Part shown: one piece after another, positions 37,630-50,194 of the stretch | How positions within the stretch are numbered: position 1 is the first letter of the stretch | How the letters are laid out: each line of letters opens with the position of its first letter | NCBI GenBank assembly: GCA_014925825.1 | Contig: JACGCK010000010.1 | Span: forward strand, 496,001 to 560,000 | DNA length: 64,000 bases | DNA from: Pholiota molesta | Lineage: Eukaryota; Basidiomycota; Agaricomycetes; Agaricales; Strophariaceae | Direction of reading: 5' to 3' | Made by a program: the position numbers and the translations under genes | Notes under the pieces: model-generated | Told to the model about the DNA's origin: nothing | What the model saw: only the letters and a program-made list of their open reading frames with translations | Database searches by the model: none

Positions 37630-40600
37630 ATGGCGGAGAACAGGCGCCCAGAAGGCGTGGGCCTGGAGAACAATAACCACTATCATAACAACAATACCCT
37701 GAACGACCACAATTACACTAGCAACAGCTTGACTTTACCTCTGGATCAGTACGCATCCACGCCCAGCACCGTCGTGTCGCGTGCCATGGGAAGACACATC
37801 GACTTTACCGCGCTCAAGGGCGCGCAGCGAACGCCAAAGACAGCAAAAGGCGCGCGGAAATTGTCGGCCATGCCCATGCGTCCCCTCAATGCCGTCGATA
37901 ATTCACCTTCCGTCGATAGCCCTGGACTCGCGGGTGGGGAAGCGGGGAGAAGTCGGGAGAGAGAGGCGACACTGGCGGTAGAGGTTGACATGCAGCGAAT
38001 GCAGCTTATCAGTCCTCCTCCAGAGGAGGTCATAAGCATGAGGAGGCATTCTGTGAGTTCTAAATTTTCTTTTGCTTCTCGAATTTTGTTCGTTCTTTAC
38101 ACTTCCTTTATTTCCTTTATTTCTCTTAATTTTGTTACGTTACCTATGTTCCATCCCAAAAGCGAGAAATCACATGCTTACTTCACGTTCTTTCTCCTCA
38201 GAGGTTAAGCAGTGGGGGTTTGGGAACTCCTGGAGCTGCTACACCCCGACCTGCAGAAACATCCGCAACCGCTTCGAAGACGGCTAATACGAAGCGGAAG
38301 CGCAGCCAACAATTGCTTCAGGAACATGCCACCCCTACCACCCCTTTGAGAAATAATTTTCCAGATGGGACCCCTATGGACATTGATCGCGCGGCCAGCC
38401 AGCAGCCTCCCTCTCCAATACGTGAGCAAGCAGAGGAGCACACCGACTTAGCCCCTATCGAAGCCACCCCGAACCCGAAACCGCGCAAAATCCGGAATGT
38501 GCGGACGGAGCACGCCGAGAGCCCCACCAAAGCCAGGCTTGCTCGGAGCGCCGCTCGCCCGGCGTACCGCGAGCGCACCGAGGATGCTATGGACGACGAG
38601 GAGAGCGCCGCGGAGAACGAGAGGGTCAGCCTTCCCAGCGCCTCGCGCACGAGCCCGCGGAAGAGGGGCGCGGCGAGCGCGACCACGACCACGCCGTCGC
38701 CGTCGAAGCCCCGGCGCACCCTCGTGCAGAGCCCACACGTGCGGAACCCGGACGCGGACTGGCTCCCGCCGGTCTCTGCGCTAACGCTGTCCTCCGTGCC
38801 CGCGAGGCGCGCCGCGCTCGGCGCCCGGAGCCGGCGCAGCGAGACGCCCATCCCACCGTACGAGCCGCCCACAGACGTATTCACGCCCCCGAGAGAGGTG
38901 TTCCTCAGCCCGCCCATCGCCGTCTCGAAGAGCGCGAAGCGCAAAACCAAAATCCCCGCGACAGCCAGCAAAGCCAAAGGCAGCGCGCGGAAGCCGCGCA
39001 CCGCGCTGCGGGTGAACACGAACCAGGTGAAGCAAGAAATCCCAGACGACATCGACCTCTCCGCGCCGATGCCCCCGCCCAGCCCTTCAGACGACCCGCT
39101 CCTGCTGAGCGGGCCGCCGGAGCCCGTGTGGGAGTCGAGTCCGCTCAGGGGCGTCGTGCGGCGGCGCGCGAGTGCGAGGGAGATTGCGCTGCTGGCGCAG
39201 CCCCAGCCGGAGACGATCGAGGAGGTGCCGGAGGACGATGGCGTCCTCCCGCCGTCCTCGCCCGAGCCGCCGCTGGACTCGGACGATATGGGCGTGGTGC
39301 GCGCGTTCAATTGGGATGCGCCGGGCTCTATGGACACGCAGGACGACAGCATGATGCACGTCGACCCCGACGATGCGGACGTGGCGCCTGTCGCGCTGTT
39401 TGAGTTTGGCGAGGACGCGGGTGAAGGCGATGCGGGAGGGTGGAGCGACAGTGATACGGAGATGGAAGCGGGGCCGCATGCGCCGGGCAAGGCGGCTGCG
39501 GGTGGGGTGGGCGGTGGGTTTGTGGAGGAGGGCGAGGGCGAGTATACGGGGCGCTGGCGCACGCTGCTTGTCCGCACGAAGATGGACCCTCCGAGCAGCG
39601 CGACGCGGGAGAGGCAGGACCAGTGGGGCCACCCGATCAGTCCGTACCCGAGGATCAAAGGGAAGAGGTTGGCGTTTGTGGGCGAGGAAGAGGGCGACGA
39701 CCAGCAGGAGGAGCGCCAACCGGAAGCCCGGGACGAGGAAGAGGAGGTGTCGGTACAAGAGGAGGAGAGACAGGAAGAGGAGGAGGAGTTGATGGAGGAG
39801 GAGGAGGCGTTGGTAGAGGAGGAGGAGTTGGTAGAGGAGGAGGAGAGACAGGAAGAGGAAGAAGTACGGAGGATTTCTGTTGAGCCTGAAGAGCGTCTCG
39901 ATGCTTCACTCGAGGTGGAGAGCGAGGCGTCTTTGACTGAAAGCCTGTCCACCACTGCACAGCCAGTCGCAGCTCCTATCATCGAGCCAGTGGATCTGGA
40001 CGAGGATCTGGCCGAGGAGCAAGAAGTACGGGAGATGTCAGTTGAGATGGAGGACGAAGAAGAAGATGATGAACAGGTGGACCTTTCGCAGTTCGCCACT
40101 CCTGCTCCTGCCGTCCACCATACTCGTCGTCTGCAGGAGGCTGTGGATGAAGCCGAAGCGGACGAGGATGGCGACACTAGTGCTGATGACGACGAAACTG
40201 GCTTTGTCAAGATTACAAGCTCGGATCCACGCGCCGCTGCAAGAGCTGCCGCCATTCTCAAGCAGGTATATTTTTTCTTCGTTTTTGTTTATTTCCTTCT
40301 CTTAATAAGTTTTTTTGATAGCACGACTACGAATGCTACACAAAGCTTCTCCTCAAACGCCGCCACTCTGAAGCTAAGCAGCGCCGAGCTTCTCACTCGG
40401 GCGTCGAGGATCTCGCTAAGGAGTCGCGCCGGCGCGATCTTGCCTCATCCGCCATTTCCAAGTCCAGCTCGAAGAACAAGGATTGGCGCAAGTCTGCACT
40501 CGGCATCAGCGTTATCGGCGAAAATGTTTTCATCCCCGGTACCCCCGCCACCACACTTCCTGCGCTGCTCAAAGAAGCGGAAGAAGAGGTCGAGCGAGAA

Positions 40601-42147
40601 GTCGAGCATATACACACGCAGGCTAGCCCTGGGAGTGTGTGGCGTGCAAGGGCGATGTTTGAGGGCGAAGTCTCAAAAGACTTGTTCAAGACGCCACTAC
40701 CTGAGCGCCGTCTTTCAACTGCGTCACTCCGCCGTAGTGAATCCCGCGCGACGCCTCTGATGCTACCACTGCCGGTATTCGACGCGGCTGGCGCTCGTGT
40801 TTGGACGAAGGACGAGTGGAGGCAGCTCGATGCGTGCTTCACTGATCAACGGCTTGATATAGGCGCTACTCTTCCCGGGGCGGATGAAGAGACCGTCGCG
40901 CCAGTTGATATGGTGCGCATTGAGGACGTGGTCGATCGGTTTGTGGCGCTGATGGGTGGGCGGAGGCTGTTGAAAAATGGGGCGAGGCGTGGTCCAGGTT
41001 AGTGGTTTCTTTCTTCCTAGATGTCATAGGAGCTTATTTGCTTTGCAAATTTTAGGGAAGATCTCTTGGAAAGAGCGCGCGCTTTGGAGAGGAAACAGCG
41101 TTCTGGACGTGGCGCGCGTCCATCAACACCTCGTACACCGTTCTCCTTCTCCTTGTCCCCTCGTCCTTCCACTTCTGCCACTCATGCCAACTCGTCATTC
41201 ACTACATATGGTGTCCGACCGTCGAATATCGAAGTGCCAGACTTTACTCCTCTCCTCAATCGCCGCACGGCCCCGCACCCGCGCAAGCCATCTTCTCTAT
41301 CAACGTCCAGGCCCATCCTTCCGCCGCCGATTCTGCAGTCAACGCCGTTCTCTAACTTGCCTCCCGAGAAAGAACGATCGGCTGCCAGAATTCCGAAGAG
41401 CTTGCTCGCACCGCGGTATTCGCATCTATTGGAAGAAGCCATTGCGGTTAGTCAGGAGGGGCAGTTTGGCGTATCCGCCACGCAGGACGAGTCGTCAAAT
41501 TCATCATCGGATTTGTGGCAAGAGGGAGATGACTCCCAGAATATGTATGAGGACGACGAAAACGAAGACGATAATTCCAACACGTATACCCCAGCTCTAT
41601 ATTCCAGCAGCAATAACGCGCCTCCATCAACGCTTGGTACACGCGTCAAAGGTCTCATCTTCTCTTACCTACCGAGGAGGCTCTCCAAAGGTTCTAGCGC
41701 TTCCTCGGTTCCTACCCGTAATCTCAAACCCCCTCGCCGCGGTCTCCCTCTTCCACCTCCCGATGTCTTATCCAAACAACGTGGGCCCGTTACCACTCCC
41801 GCGCGTCCCCTATACCCAAACCGAAAGCGCCTAAAGACCTGGTTGAGCTACACCACGCGCCCGCCCCAGTGCCCAAGTCAGGTATCCCTCGCCCAGCGCC
41901 GCCTAAGCGCCTCGTTGAGCTCAAGGGTGTGGGAATGCCGGTAGAGAAGCCTGTTGTGCAGCGCGAGGTGCGGGATGTGCGTCCTCGGAGAAGCAGTGGG
42001 AGCAGCGTGAAGGATCTGGTCAAGGGCTTCGAGAATATGAGCCGCAAGGGAGACGACGACGCAATCGTGAAGCGGACAAAGAGTGTTAATGATCTAAGGA
42101 AAGCTTGGAAGGCCGGGCAGCCGGATACCAGACCCAAGTGGCGGTAG
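37630..42147 (+). CDS. Long acidic low-complexity protein, conserved hypothetical
   Basis: Exon 1 (37630-38052) starts MAENRRPEGVGLENNNHYHN and contains HIDFTALKGAQRTPKTAKG. It splices in phase into RLSSGGLGTPGAATPRPAET. The long second exon (to about 40,265) is disordered with SP/TP motifs, KRKR-type basic patches and FNWDAPGSMDTQDDSMMHVD. It also has a Glu-rich tract (about 39,735-39,865) and ends ITSSDPRAAARAAAILKQ. The next exon reads HDYECYTKLLLKRRHSEAKQ, VIGENVFIPGTPA and VWTKDEWRQLDACFTD. The last part reads ARALERKQRS, APRYSHLLEEAIAV and SSVKDLVKGFENMSRK, ending AGQPDTRPKWR. A minus-one break is needed near 41,810 before PKPKAPKDLVELHH. Basic patches and many SP/TP sites suggest a nuclear phosphoprotein (inference). 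No domain was recognised. Confidence 0.72.
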
Positions 42148-42599
42148 AGCTGGCGCTGGTACAGTTATGATTTTTATGATTTCGAACGATATGTCTGAAT
42201 ATGGCGACTCTATTTCTTGTATAAGACCTTGGGTCAGTTATGTACTATGATAACACATGATTAATGAACACGGATTCTATTTCTCCAAATTGTACTACTT
42301 TTCTAACGCCTTTTGATCCAAGATTGCCATTCTGATGTACTTAGAAGCTGTCCGACATTACAAGGCATTTGACCGCCACCACACCTAGTGAGTTTGCGAC
42401 AGGCTCCATAACCAGCCATCTAGCGTATTGCGCAGCTGTCAAAACCACAGCTCAGGATTATACAATCGCATCTAGGCTCGTATCCGCGTCCGCATTTTAT
42501 AACATATTGCGAGAGAGGATGCACAAAGCGCACTCGCAAGCAGCAAAGTTCTGAAGTTTTAGCTGCAACCAAACAGCGTCATTCTGAAGTTCCTCCTAC
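42148..42599. other. Intergenic, no gene seen
   Basis: AT-rich 3' flank of the acidic-protein gene, running into the second repeat element. No conserved frame was seen. Confidence 0.45.
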
Positions 42600-45500
42600 A
42601 GTCCGCATTCTTGATTCAATCTTCAGAACCGATCTAAATCTCCTCTGAAAACAGGGGTGCAAAATGGCTGCCTTGAAATCCCGGAGACATCCGCGCTGTG
42701 GACGCACACAGGCGGCAGCACGGTGGGAAATATTCCATTTCAAGTAACAACTTCCTTATGTAGTTAGCGGTGGAGTTAGTAGGACTAGCACGTGGTCGGC
42801 AAACGGTGTTCTGGTTCGCACATTCAGGCACTTTCCCGTCGAAGATGATCATTTTGGGGTTTTTTTTTGCGCGAATCTGCGCGAATGGAGAACTGCTTTC
42901 TGTCATCGGTTGAGGAGAAATTGATGACAGATTCTTCTTAATAGATAATCAAGCAAAGCAAAGCATGTGCTCCATTGCGCTTGATGTGCAGAGCCGTTCA
43001 AACTTAGACAGGCAAGCCGAGTGCTCCAAGACGCACCTTTGGGCTGCTCTTGGTAGTTATGAGAAAAAGGCGGGAATAAAGGTGAAAATCTAGTTCCATT
43101 GGCCAATCTAGACATGGAAAACTGAACTTGAGAACTTCTGAGAACTTTCAAGGGCGCTAAAAATCGCAAAGCTCTGGCGGCCGTTTGGCGAATATGGTGA
43201 CAAGAGTATCCTATTCTATTCTCATGTAGAGCCCCATACAGATATCCCTTTGACAACAGCCGCCGTCCTTGTTCTTCGTAGGTGCCGGCGATTCTTTTGC
43301 GCTTGAATCCTGCCTTTTCGGATTATTCGAAAAGCTATTAATAGAATTCGCCACTCATCACTCCAAAGCGCACTCACCACTGTGAATTGATCCCTAGCAA
43401 TGACTCGTATTGTGGGCAATTTTTCATTACTCCTATTTGGTCTATCTTCTCTAAGGTACTGGCGGCGGTGTTACAGGGGAATTTGAGCGATGAGGCAGAC
43501 ATGTGGTTCGTTCGCCGCCAAAGCACCGGGATGCCATTCTAAAGAATTCCACGAAATTCTTGGTAACGCGTCTCTGTTTCACAGCCCAGCATTCAAAAGT
43601 GTAAGAGAGTCTGGTTTTTTCACGGACAACAATGAGAGGTCGGACAGAGTTTTGGACGGGTTTTGGACGGGTTTTAGAGCAGTATTGACGCCTTGTCGCG
43701 ACGGGAAGTTGCTGGTTAATTGACGCTGGTTCCTTAAATGCTACATATGCGACCTCAAGGCATGAGGCATCGCTTTAGTAAACCAAGTACCTCCTATATG
43801 TCGATCGGGAGCCTTGTAATTTTCACATGTGGAACCTGTGTGCTGAAGCGCTTGACCCACCATCGCGGTTGCATTTAGCCAAACATGCACAACCGAACCT
43901 CTGCAGTATAAATCTCTGTCGATTTCAGTTTGGGCCCCCATCGCCTCTTGACCTCTTACACCATGACATCCACTTGTCGGAGACGTTCTCGCCCTTGGCG
44001 ATCCACACTTATTTACTACCATGGCTAGCGCCGCTTATCTTTCAATGCCCGACGCTCGACGATGCCACTCATATCTTCATCGCCCATCACCACTCTCAGC
44101 AGCTGGGCAGCAATCGGACCTCACCGACCGCCGCTATCGCTCATCTTGTCAAGCGGTCTACTGCTCGCTCGCGACATCCCCACGGTACGTAGATCTCAAC
44201 CATCTCACATGCACCATCCGTGCGCCAACCCCGCCGAGCACAGCCGGTGGCGCGACCACACCGCGTTGGTGGTGCGCCCGAAGCAAAGTGAACATGGGCG
44301 CCCAGATGCGACTGGGGCCCAGGGAGCGAGGCAGAAGCAGGTCTTACGGACGTGTATGTTCAACTCGGGGTCTTTACGGCGCCGGCGGTTCCACTAGTAC
44401 TGGGATCGCCACAGCCGTCGGGGCTTTTCCTCCTGGCGGGGGGCACCTACATGCATTAATTGGGGATCGTGCGATGCACGCACCATGCCCCTTGGTAGGA
44501 CGTCACTGGTGGTGTGTGTGGGGTGGCTGATTTCTGCTGGCTGGTGATGTTGCTTGTATAGGTATTTCGCTCTCTTTGTTGGTGTAGATCTGGTCTGATC
44601 AAATTTTAGCTGTAGATCCACTCGCACGGCCATTTGTTGGGAAGGATATAAGAAGTGGCCCTTTGCTTTCGCTCCTTTCTCCCGCCTGCTGTTGCTAACT
44701 TTCATTCTAGCCGCTCTTTCTTGAACTGCACTGTCATCTTTATCGGACTGAACACGCGATTCAAACTAATACCGGCGACGTGCTGGTACGCCGGATCTTT
44801 ATATTATCGCCAGTACGGCTTGCTCATTTGAAGACCATAGAAGCATGCACTCCCGCCGTCTTTCCGATGCTCGATGACTGCTTGGTCCTTTTTTATTTGA
44901 CACTGTCAAACTCACCAATTCGCATCGTAGACGTTTTAATTGGCCTCGCCTTCAGACGCAGATCAATGTGGTACTTTGCTTTCGCTTTCGCTCCTTGATT
45001 CTCGCTCGCTGTTGCTTACACCGTCATTCTAGCCACTTCTCCTGGAACCTCAACATCCTGCCATGTCGGGGCTTGGTTCCAATAAACACGAGGCTACAGT
45101 CACGATCGACTCCTGAATCCCTTTTTATTCGTCTGACCAGCAAATTGGCGTCTAGATGTTTTAACGCCATTGTCCTGTCCGATTTTCTTTCGACGTAGTT
45201 CAATGTAAGCATCGGTTGTATTGTGTTTCTGTCGCGGAATTCTGACAGTCCTCTCCGCCGCATAGGTTCTCCAGCTCGCATTCTATGATTTTTCATTCTC
45301 ATTCTCTTATCTTTTTCATGATATCTGCGGTTCCTTTTCCTTTATCTCGCGCTTTCTTGTTTCTAAGTAGTAAAATGGTCCCAACCATGGTCCAATAGTT
45401 ACGTTCTCTATCCATTTCTCACCGCAACGCGCGGCTTATCGTAGCACATTCCGTTCATTCTCAAACACTCTATGCCATCACGACTCCGAAAGATAGTAAA

Positions 45501-45700
45501 TAGTATAGCACGTATGATCCTATGAATCTATGCATCGCTGCCAGTCTCCAAATTCCTGCCACCCAATCCAATCCGAAGTTACAACGAATTGCTGAAGACT
45601 CCAAGCGGCGACCTCTGCACTTGGGTGCTGGCAGGGTGTCCGCATCCAGTAATAAATACTAAATCGGGCACCCAGTCGTGTGGGTCCGCGAAGCAAGTTG
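42600..45700 (-). repeat. Repeat element copy 2 (about 3.1 kb), inverted relative to copy 1
   Basis: Reverse-complement partner of 11,590-14,690 (see there). The same internal repeat is seen at about 44,655-44,720 versus 44,985-45,060. Colinear with copy 1 over the whole length, but well diverged, so the duplication is not recent. No transposase, reverse transcriptase or other mobile-element protein was found inside. Confidence 0.7.
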
Positions 45701-47077
45701 CGCAGCGGCGATTGGCCTAAATAACATATGTGTACGGCCCCTCAAAATATAGTCGATAACCATCTATCAGTGTGCTGTATGCTATCAGAACCAAATCAGG
45801 CCGGACGCAGGAAAAGTGTTAGCGGTTAGCGCTTCGCACCTAAACGGGTCAGTCGAGAGCATGTGGTCACTGCAATACACGTCATAAGCGCTAAGCGCCT
45901 GGATCCGTAAGGGCTTGGATGGTAGATTAACCTGTGAGTACTAGAATGGAGATCTTAAACACAATACTGCATGCAGAAGAATCAGCGTATTTCAAGTTTT
46001 GTCGGGGAAAGATAACGATGTCGGCCCACAGTCTATTTCCGATTTGATTTTGCAATTCTGCGGGATGCGTTACGGATATGCGGTCCCACAAAACGGGTCT
46101 AGAGTTTCGTCATGGGGTGTCATCTCTCTTAGTTCTCCCACCTCCACGAATTGCGCTTGAATCGTTTGAAGTTTCCTTTCCAGGAAAACGGTATTAATAC
46201 AATACAACGCGCTCTCAGTCATATGGCTCGTGGTTCAACAGCCACTCAATACATTGGGTTCGCACCAGAATGACTCGGGCTTGGGCCATGGCCATAAAAG
46301 GGCTTTCTTCGTGTACTGTGCGGTGGCCAGCCGGGCCTGCAGGGAGTCTGGGGGACAAGTTCGGTATGCGGTGGTCCAAAGATGGTGTGAGGTACGAGCC
46401 AATTTTTCTAGTGGCGAAGCTCTCGGTTGTTTGGTAGAAGGGGAGTCATATTTCTTGCCTTGCGATGGGCGGTTTATCCGAAACAGATCTCGAGAATAGT
46501 TCATTCTTGTTCAGGTCGAACATCGGTTGTTACATCGTCTGAGGGCTTTCTGTCATTGTATGCGTGAGCATTGTTATCACTCACCGTCGCAAAGCTGTGG
46601 ATACTATTCAACGTACATCAGTTGATACACAGCGTCTACTTTTTGTTGCTTAGACTCGAATTCTAGTGCCAGACAATTGACTCGACAACCGATCTTGATC
46701 AAATCAGGGAATCCTTTTAGATAAAAGAAGAATTGGTGCATCGACCGTTGATTTGGGCCCACAAGTATTGTTTGGGTAGGCGAAGTAGAAGCGCAGAGGC
46801 GGGGCTGGGAGCAATGCAAGCACCGTCGGCGGATGCAGAAGTGGAAACCCCGAATTGCCGAAAAAAGCGAAAAGCGATACGACAGTGTCAGATGCGGCCT
46901 TCCGGGTGGTGTACACAAAGAAGCACTTGACGACTGACTCGTCTGGACTGCACTAGGAGTGTGTAGAAGAACGACAATTGGCAGTCAACAAAAGGGCGCT
47001 TAGTCAGCTAGTGGCCGGGGTCCTGCGAGGTATGTTGGATCGCATATGAGCGCTGCTGGCCTGCACAAACGACGAGC
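45701..47077. other. Gene-poor region, nothing recognised
   Basis: Only short unconserved frames. The last ~20 bp (ACGACGAGCATGGC context) match the 5' flank of copy D. Confidence 0.45.
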
Positions 47078-49077
47078 ATGGCCGCATATCCCCCCTCCTA
47101 CCACCCTACCAGCACCACTCCAGCTCAGCCCCAGCGACGGCCTCCGCCGCCTTCGCCCAGCCGCCGCCGCCGCCCATCGCGGGTGGAAAGGGACCCGCCC
47201 GAGCCCGCGCAGCGCGCATTCGTGGACGGGCACGACCTCTGCCTCCGCCCACCCCCACCCCCACCACGCCCATTCCCACGGCCCGCCCCCCTCGTCTCCG
47301 CATCCGCGTCCACATCGGCCCCATCAGCGCCCATCGGCCCCGCGAGCGCATCTGTGGCGCCCCCCTACGCCGGCGCCCCGCCCCTCCCCGCGGGCGCGGC
47401 ATCCCCCAGGCCCAGTGGCAGGCCGGCTTCTGGCAGTTCAACCCCGCGTACAAGGGGCGCGGCGGTGCGGGCGCGGGGGGCGCGCAGCCGCAGAGGCATG
47501 TCCCGTGGATACCCAGCCAGCAGTGGATGGCCATCGCCAGCAGCAACACCCAGCAGCCAGCAGCAGCAGCAGCAGCAGGCGTCGTTCAACCCGTACAAGA
47601 GGGTGCCCCGGCCGCCGAGTGCAGAGTATCTGGCGACGCAGCTCTCAGACAATCCGCTGGGTCTGTCGAACATGACCCCCGTGTCACAGTGCGTCCCCTT
47701 CCCTTCTTCGCCCTTTTTTTCCCCTTCCCTTCGCTTTTGTTCCTTTTTTTTCACTATCGTCCCCATCCATTTGTGCTCTACTATCCATGCCTCTGAGTGC
47801 TGGCTAGATCATCCCCAATTTCTTGTCTGGGGTCCCATCCTTCCTATGTCCAGCACATACGGATGTCCAGCACGCCCGATCGTGCACGATCCGCGATCGA
47901 CGGCCGCACCAGCGTTCCCATCGTCCTCCATCCTTCTTCCACTGTCCGCTCCCATCCCCTGATTCCAAACTCATACGCTACTCCGTGATACTAACCCCCC
48001 CAATCCTCACTGCAGGGAGGAGTACTACCGCCAAGGCCAGCCCGAGCCGGAGCCTGCCGTGCAGACGCCCTGGATCTGGAAGCCCAGCGTGCTCGCGCCG
48101 GACGACGACGACCCCGCCATCGGCCCCCCGGCTCCTCCCATAAATCCTCCTCCTCCTCCAGTAAATCCTTCCTCCGCCTCCACCTCACGTCAACGTCCGC
48201 GTCCTCCTCCTCCTCCTCTCCACGTGACGACCCCGCAGCGCGCCCCGGCTACCCGTACGCCCCCGCGGTAAGGGACACCAGCAAAGAGGGCGCGTTTACG
48301 GGCGCGGTGCGCTGAAGCCGACGTTCTCGCCGAGCATCGTGCGCACGCCGGAGCACTACCGCGCGGACTCCGGCGGGTCGGTCTGGGGGGTCGCCGTGGC
48401 TGCGCGGCAGCGCGGGAGTGGGAGTGGGGGGAGGGGGGGGGGGGTGGGAGTCCGAAGCCGCTGGGAGACATGCGACGGTGCCGCCGGGCTCGCTGGGCGC
48501 GAGCCGGGGTGCTCGCTCTGGGCGCTGGGCAGCGGGAGTGGCAGTGGGAGGTGGCAGCGGCAGCGCGGGCGCACGCTCGTCGCTTCGTCGTGGTCCTCCG
48601 CGTACGCGCCGAGAAGGACGCGGACAGAGACGCGCCGAGGATGCTGTGGCGGCGCAGATGAGCGACGAGCCGGGGAGCATGGAGGATGACCCCGCGCGCG
48701 GGGGCGCAGCGTATCTGCACCCGCGGCGCGTCCAGGAGGGGCGTGGCGGAGGCGAGTACGGTGGCGCGGATGCGGATGGGTTGTTGTGCTGTCCCCGCTC
48801 GTGCTGGGCACGACGCCACGCAGCCGCACGCTGCCGGCGTCTGCGCTCGGCGGGGCGAGGAGGGTGGGGGGGGAGGGTGCGGCGCGAGCAGGCGGGGGGT
48901 GCATGCGGCGAGGAGTCTGGATACGATCCGGAGGGCGGGGGAGGAGGGAGCGCGAGGGGGAGAGGGAGAGGTGGCCAGGTATCCGCAGCAGCAGCGCAGG
49001 AGCGGGAGCAGAGCCAGCCCCAAATCAGCAACGACAGCAACAGCAGCAACACCAACAGCAACAGCAACAGCAACAAC

Positions 49078-49109
<32 letters not shown>

Positions 49110-50035
49110 ACAGCAGCAACCCCAGCGCCTCGGCAGCCGCCACACCACCGCGCTCTACGTCGACGCGTACATCCCGCCGCCCGCCGCGCCCGCCGCTGCC
49201 CCCACCATCGCGCGCTCCGGCTCCAACTCGTCCACGCACCCCGTCGCGCGCCGCACGCACTCCAGCGGCGGCGGGGGGAGCGGAGGCGCGTCCCCCGCGC
49301 GCGCGGCGTCGTTCGACAGCTCCGCGCGCGGCAGCCCGTACGCGACGCCGCCCGCGTCGCACGAGGCGAGCCCCGTCGCGCACGCGACGGCGCGGGGGCG
49401 AGCCGGAACCCGCTGCCGCCGCCGCCCGTGCCGTCGTCGTACGTCGTGCCGCCGCCGATGGTGCGGACGTCGAGCGCCAGTGCGGCCGCGGCCGCGGCGA
49501 TGGCGGCGATGAGTCTCGGGGAGAAGGAGCGGATGCGGAGAGAGACAGGGACAGGGCGCCTGCAAGCCGCAGCGGGAGCGGCCACGCCACACACACCACC
49601 CCGCCCCACTTCACCACCGCGCATCCACCGCCACCACCGCCGTGGGCACGACGCCCCCGCACCCGCCCTACCCCTTCTCCCCGCCGCTCTCCCCGACCGC
49701 GCCTCTGCACGCGGCGCCGCGCGTGCGCCGCGGGTACTGGAACCGGCGCGGGGACCACCTCACGCCGGACGGGTACATCGTGTACGCGCCGCCGGAGCGC
49801 ACGTACCCCGCGGAGCTCGCGGCGTACCCGCCGGAGCGGGAGGGGTACCAGGACCATGAGGGCGCGTGGTGCAGATGGGTGGCAAGGCCGGAGCTGAGGG
49901 ACAGTCTGCCGAGGGAGGGGAGGAGGGCGGAGCGGCCGTATGAGAGTGTGAGTCCGGTCGTGGTTTTGGGGGCTTTTTGTTTACTGACGCGGCTTTTTTT
50001 TTTGCGTGCAGTTCTTGGTCTATGTGGAGCCGTAG
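47078..50035 (+). pseudogene. YWNRRGDHLT-family protein, copy F (many frame breaks, truncated C-terminus)
   Basis: The start ATG at 47078 has the same context as copy D. Exon 1 ends PPSAEYLATQLSDNPLGL then MTPVSQ (47688); the intron runs to 48015. Exon 2 starts EEYYRQGQPEPEPAVQTPWI. Family-like stretches lie in different frames: FWQFNPAYKGRGG, KPTFSPSIVRTPEHYRADSG (about 48,313), a poly-Gln tract, SRHTTALYVDAYIPP, NPLPPPPVPSSYVVPPPM and YPFSPPLSPTAPLHAAPRV. The core RRGYWNRRGDHLTPDGYIVY (about 49,730) is followed by the conserved intron and FLVYVEP with a stop at 50033-50035. At least six frame changes are needed, mostly minus one. There is no finger and no Ser-rich C-terminal module. Extremely GC-rich. 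Either a pseudogene or a poorly resolved sequence. Confidence 0.65.
49077..49125 (+). repeat. Poly-Gln (CAG/CAA) tract in copy F
   Basis: Fifteen or so consecutive Gln codons follow Asn/Ser-rich AACAGC repeats. Mixed CAA/CAG codons indicate an older tract rather than a fresh microsatellite expansion. Confidence 0.85.
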
Positions 50036-50163
50036 AGTGTTGGGGCCTAGTGTGTCTAGGAAGACGACATGATAGCCTATCAGGCGGACATGTTGCGCGA
50101 TGAAGGACGAGAGAGTTGAGGGGGAAGAGACTGGGAGAAGACGACGGCGTCCCAGATCCGGAA

Positions 50164-50194
<31 letters not shown>

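Noticed and set aside
38318..40261. 647-codon open frame on the minus strand
   Set aside because: It is the antisense shadow of the Ser/Glu-rich acidic-protein exon. Its Ser/Thr-runs mirror GAG/GAA and GCG codons, and no splice or domain logic supports it.
48190..49857. 555-codon minus-strand open frame and other long frames at 48-50 kb
   Set aside because: Very high GC keeps all frames open. Only the + strand shows the family motifs shared with copy D, so these are shadows of copy F.
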